Source: CAZNUM01 sp964539305 (GTDB taxonomy: Bacteria > Fidelibacterota > Marinisomatia > Marinisomatales > TCS55). From it: 18,329 nt of DNA. A program made the position numbers and the translations under genes. The stretch spans positions 1 through 18,329 of the forward strand of contig CAZIIM010000032.1 in assembly GCA_964539305.1 (NCBI GenBank), given 5' to 3'. Numbering within the stretch: position 1 is the first letter of the stretch; the number at the start of each line of letters is the position of its first letter. Below are positions 14,765-18,329 of this stretch, piece after piece. The notes below the pieces were generated by a model that saw only the letters and a list, made by a program, of their open reading frames with translations, was not told the DNA's origin and searched no databases.

Positions 14765-17509
14765 TTGACACAACACCCAGAACAAGAAGCACGAAAGAAG
14801 ATTGACCAACTACTCACCCAAAGTGGTTGGATCATTCAAGACGTACAAAGTATCAACCTTGGTGCTGGATTAGGGATTGCTGTAAGAGAATACCGTACAG
14901 GAGCGGGACCTGCAGATTACTTATTAATTGTAGATCGAAAAGCAGTTGGTGTTGTTGAAGCAAAACCTGAGGGCACTACGCTATCGGGAGTTGCAGAACA
15001 AACAGACAAGTATATTCACAATTTCCCTGAAAATATCCCCCACTTTGATCTACCTCTTCCGTTTGCCTATGAAAGCACTGGAGTTGAGACCTATTTCAGG
15101 GATGGAAGAGATCCAGAACCAAGATCCAGGCGAGTCTTTGCCTTTCATAGACCAGAAACCCTTTTAGCATGGGTAAACCAAAAGGACACCTTGCGCAGCA
15201 GGTTAAAGCATTTTCCAAGTTTGGATAAAGCAAACCTCAGAGACTGTCAATATGAAGCCATTACCAATTTAGAGAAATCGTTTCACGATGCCAGACCCCG
15301 GGCTTTAGTCCAAATGGCTACTGGTAGTGGAAAGACTTATATGGCAGTAAGCGCAGTCTATCGATTAATAAAATTTGCAAAGGCAAACAGAGTATTATTT
15401 TTAGTAGACCGAAAAACACTGGGTCGTCAAACCAGGGGAGAATTTGCCCAATACATTACCCCTGACGATGGGAGAAAATTCACTGAACTGTACAACGTAC
15501 AACTTTTATCCACGAATGTGATTGATCCGGTAAGTAAAGTATGTATTACAACGATTCAACGGCTTTATTCTATGTTAAAGGGGAAAGAGTTCGAAGAGGA
15601 CCTGGATGAACTATCCCTTGCCAGCGTAACTACCGGTGAAATTAAAGAGATTACTTACAATCCCAATATTCCTATCGAATCCTTTGACTTTATTATCACC
15701 GATGAATGCCACCGTTCTATTTACAATGAATGGCGACAAGTGTTAGAATATTTTGATGCATTTATTATTGGATTAACAGCAACCCCTTCTAAACAGACGT
15801 TCGGCTTTTTCAATCAGAATTTGGTGATGGAGTATAGCCATGAAAGAGCCGTGGCTGATAATGTAAACGTCGGCTACGAGGTTTATCGGATTCGTACCCA
15901 TATCACTGAGAAAGGTAGTAAAGTGGATTCTGGGTACTATATTGATAAGCGTGATAAACAGACCCGTGAGGTACGCTGGGAACAGTTGGATGAGGATTTG
16001 GAATATACTGAGAAGGAATTGGATCGCAATGTGGTCGCTGTTGACCAGATAAGGACGGTCATTCGTACTTTTCGAGATAAACTGTTTACTGAGATCTTTC
16101 CCGGGCGAGAGGAGGTTCCCAAAACCTTGGTTTTTGCCAAAGATGACTCTCATGCCGAAGATATTGTGAACATCATTCGTGAAGAGTTTGGGAAGGGTAA
16201 TGAGTTTTGTAAAAAGATTACTTATCGCACTACGGGAGAAAAACCCGAAAATCTCATTGCCAGTTTTCGTAATTCGTATAATCCCCGGATTGCGGTGACC
16301 GTGGATATGATTTCGACCGGGACCGATGTTAGACCTTTGGAGTGTCTACTCTTTATGCGCGATGTGAAATCCAGGGTTTACTTTGAACAGATGAAAGGGC
16401 GGGGAACCCGGGTTATTTCTACTACCGATCTCCAAGCAGTTACTCCAGACGTCAACCATAAAACCCACTTTGTTATTATTGATGCTGTTGGTGTGACTGA
16501 AAGCGATAAGACTGATTCCCGGCCCCTGGAACGGAAAAAATCTGTTCCTTTTGAAAAACTGGTTCAATCCATTGCCTTAGGACAACGGGATGAAGACATG
16601 TTGATCACCATGGCGGGCCGGTTAGCCAAGCTCAATGTACAGTTAGAAAAAGAACAGCAAGAGGTTTTAGAACAGGCGGCAAAGGGGAAACCTCTATCAG
16701 AGATTGTTAACCAACTGCTCGATGCAGTGGATCCTGACAAAGTGATTGAGAAAGCCAGGGATATGTTCCGGGTAGACACGCCATCCGATGATCAGTTCGA
16801 TAAAGCTACCGAAGAATTAGCGAATATAGCATGTACGGTGTTTGACGATCCCCAATTCAGGGAAACATTGATTGAAATAAAACGGCAACAATATCAGATC
16901 ATTGATACTGTTAGTCAGGACGTGGTCCTAACCGCTGAGTTTGAAACAGGACAGGCCGAAAGAACGGTGCAATCCTTCCGTGAGTTCATAGAAGCCAATA
17001 AAGATGAGATATTGGCTCTACAAATCATCTACAACCAGCCTTATGACAGACGACATTTAACGTACCAAATGATTAAGGACCTGGCCAATGCCATGAAGAA
17101 GCCACCCTATAACCTGTCTACCGAATTAGTATGGTCCGCCTTTGAACATTTGGAAAAAGATAAAGTGAGAAAACGCAGCCCAGAGCAATTACTCACTGAT
17201 ATAATTTCATTAGTTCGGTTTGGGTTAAGAAAGGCTGATACCCTGGTACCTTTTCACGATACAATTGAACAACGGTTCAGTGATTGGCTGGAAAACCAGA
17301 AGAAAGCAGGAAATATTTACACAGATGAACAATTAGAGTGGCTTACAATGATCAAAGAACATATTGCCACCAGTATGGAAATTACCGTAGATGATTTTGA
17401 TAACGTGCCATTTTATACAAAAGGTGGCGTTATGAAAGCCTATAATGTATTTAAAGATAGATTCGGCGGTATTCTGAATGAATTGAACGAAACGCTTGTA
17501 AATCAATGA
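14765..17509 (+). CDS. hsdR: Type I restriction enzyme R subunit (EcoEI-type HsdR helicase-nuclease)
   Basis: The 914-residue protein has the full HsdR layout. The N-terminal HSDR_N nuclease (residues about 5-130) shows ADYLLIVDRKAVGVVEAK with D51, E65 and K67. The SF2 helicase follows with Walker A ATGSGKT at 185-191, a DECH box (TDECHRS, 312-318), motif III LTATP (337-341), motif V ISTGTDV (516-522) and motif VI EQMKGRGTR (541-549). The EcoEI R C-terminal domain fills about 660-910. It would translocate DNA using ATP and cleave it when joined by HsdM/HsdS. The start is TTG: conserved family sequence (PEQEARKKIDQLL) begins four residues later, the next Met is far inside, and no good Shine-Dalgarno precedes it, so it probably relies on translation of the gene before. 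It ends in an ATGA overlap with the next gene. No methylase or specificity gene is visible before the window ends. Confidence 0.9.
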   Translation: MTQHPEQEARKKIDQLLTQSGWIIQDVQSINLGAGLGIAVREYRTGAGPADYLLIVDRKAVGVVEAKPEGTTLSGVAEQTDKYIHNFPENIPHFDLPLPFAYESTGVETYFRDGRDPEPRSRRVFAFHRPETLLAWVNQKDTLRSRLKHFPSLDKANLRDCQYEAITNLEKSFHDARPRALVQMATGSGKTYMAVSAVYRLIKFAKANRVLFLVDRKTLGRQTRGEFAQYITPDDGRKFTELYNVQLLSTNVIDPVSKVCITTIQRLYSMLKGKEFEEDLDELSLASVTTGEIKEITYNPNIPIESFDFIITDECHRSIYNEWRQVLEYFDAFIIGLTATPSKQTFGFFNQNLVMEYSHERAVADNVNVGYEVYRIRTHITEKGSKVDSGYYIDKRDKQTREVRWEQLDEDLEYTEKELDRNVVAVDQIRTVIRTFRDKLFTEIFPGREEVPKTLVFAKDDSHAEDIVNIIREEFGKGNEFCKKITYRTTGEKPENLIASFRNSYNPRIAVTVDMISTGTDVRPLECLLFMRDVKSRVYFEQMKGRGTRVISTTDLQAVTPDVNHKTHFVIIDAVGVTESDKTDSRPLERKKSVPFEKLVQSIALGQRDEDMLITMAGRLAKLNVQLEKEQQEVLEQAAKGKPLSEIVNQLLDAVDPDKVIEKARDMFRVDTPSDDQFDKATEELANIACTVFDDPQFRETLIEIKRQQYQIIDTVSQDVVLTAEFETGQAERTVQSFREFIEANKDEILALQIIYNQPYDRRHLTYQMIKDLANAMKKPPYNLSTELVWSAFEHLEKDKVRKRSPEQLLTDIISLVRFGLRKADTLVPFHDTIEQRFSDWLENQKKAGNIYTDEQLEWLTMIKEHIATSMEITVDDFDNVPFYTKGGVMKAYNVFKDRFGGILNELNETLVNQ

Positions 17510-18329
17510 CACAATCAGAATTAGATCAGGTTCTATTACAGGGCGAAGACTATAAAATCGAGTTCAAGCGTAATCTTAATACCGATTTGAAAAAGGAATT
17601 GGTAGCCTTTGCCAATGCATCCGGTGGTCGGATCTTTATTGGAGTCGATGATGATGGCTCGATATCAGGGGTAAATGTCAATAACCAGCTTAGATCAAAA
17701 GTTCAACATTTTGCATCCCAATGTGATCCTCAAGTCCAAATCGATCTGGAAGTATTCAATAACATTCTGATTGTTACTGTTCCTGAGGGGGTCAATAAAC
17801 CCTATCGGTGTACAACTGGGTTTTATATTCGTGTCGGAGCCAATACCCAGAAATTAAAAACACATGAAATCATCGATTTTATTCAAAACGAAGGGCGGAT
17901 TCGATTTGACGAGCAGTGGCAACCTAAAGCCGACTTCTCTAAAGACTTCGATCTTTCACTTTTTGACCGTTTTATCTTAAAAAGTAATATTTCTACGGTT
18001 CTGGATTCTGAAAATATGTTAATGAACCTCGGTGTTTTAAAACCCGCTAACAAAACACCTATATTAAATAACGCTGGTGTCCTTTTTTTTACTACCCATC
18101 CGGTAGAGATTTTACCCCATGCCTATATTTCGTGCGTTGCCTATAAAGGAATCGATAAATCCGATATTTTAGATCAGAAAGACTTTGCTGAAGATATGAT
18201 TCAGAATATTGAAAATACGCTATTGTTCTTAGAGCGCCATCTTAATAAGTCAGCCCTCATCGAAGGTATTCAACGGGAGGATGTTTGGGAAATCCCTATG
18301 ATTGCTTTAAGGGAAGCCGTGATCAATGC
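17506..18329 (+). CDS. AlbA_2/Schlafen-type ATP-binding protein (3' end beyond window)
   Basis: Only the first 274 codons are present. I translated them from the ATG at 17506, which overlaps the hsdR stop as ATGA. The N-terminal domain matches AlbA_2 (Schlafen AlbA, PF04326): EDYKIEFKRN, then KELVAFANASGGRIFIGVDD, then FYIRVGANTQKL near residue 107. The visible C-terminal end reads IPMIALREAVIN, which is the start of the RecG-C-like HATPase_c_4 domain (usually REA-x-x-N-A...HRDY), so the full protein is probably about 400-500 residues long. Such proteins are common companions of type I restriction loci and other defence islands, where they are thought to act as regulators or nucleic-acid sensors; no activity is proven. 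One counted line gave 28% GC, the lowest sampled here. Confidence 0.85.
   Translation, partial: MTQSELDQVLLQGEDYKIEFKRNLNTDLKKELVAFANASGGRIFIGVDDDGSISGVNVNNQLRSKVQHFASQCDPQVQIDLEVFNNILIVTVPEGVNKPYRCTTGFYIRVGANTQKLKTHEIIDFIQNEGRIRFDEQWQPKADFSKDFDLSLFDRFILKSNISTVLDSENMLMNLGVLKPANKTPILNNAGVLFFTTHPVEILPHAYISCVAYKGIDKSDILDQKDFAEDMIQNIENTLLFLERHLNKSALIEGIQREDVWEIPMIALREAVIN

Overview
The window looks like a bacterial chromosome segment from the FCB superphylum (Bacteroidota and relatives). The main evidence is a complete SprA/Sov-type outer-membrane translocon gene, two PorV/PorQ-type outer-membrane barrels, a beta-propeller protein with a FlgD-like/type IX C-terminal domain, and a Bacteroidota-style promoter (TTTG-N20-TAACTTTG) in front of a tRNA gene. 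The mix of FlgD-like sorting domain and UPF0164-type barrels would also fit lineages outside Bacteroidota proper (Marinimicrobia, Calditrichota, KSB1-like). That placement is inference; no phylogenetic marker was tested.

Left block (1-13151, minus strand). A tightly packed gene string reads from right to left: rdgB/HAM1 nucleotide-pool sanitiser, a terminator-like hairpin, sprA, a glutaminyl-peptide cyclotransferase of the M28 fold, a lipoprotein, a PorZ-like propeller protein, a PorV-like barrel, a PorQ-like barrel, a membrane-anchored divergent polysaccharide deacetylase, and the first 37 codons of an asparaginase-II-family protein. After sprA nearly every junction is a 4-nt ATGA overlap or a gap of a few bases, so the string is probably one translationally coupled operon. 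It looks like a compact type IX secretion/attachment module (SprA pore plus PorV/PorQ/PorZ-like partners). The cyclotransferase beside sprA makes sense because the predicted mature N-termini of SprA and of the PorZ-like protein both begin with Gln.

Middle (13152-13825). A tRNA-Phe(GAA) gene reads on the plus strand. Its 3' half is repeated about 130 bp downstream, and the second copy is split by a 38-39 nt imperfect palindrome. The intact terminator belongs to the second copy. This is the footprint expected of tRNA-targeted integration followed by erosion. About 230 bp of AT-rich DNA follows, with a short tandem repeat and a good sigma-70-like promoter.

Right block (13826-18329, plus strand). 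This is an AT-richer defence-type operon: a DUF4268 protein with a PD-(D/E)XK-like N-terminus, an EcoEI-type HsdR restriction/helicase subunit that starts at a TTG immediately after and in frame with the preceding TAA, and an AlbA_2/Schlafen-type ATP-binding protein cut off by the window end. No HsdM or HsdS gene is visible; if they exist they lie beyond 18329. Hand-counted 60-bp lines gave roughly 50-67% GC on the left and 28-53% on the right, consistent with the right block being acquired.
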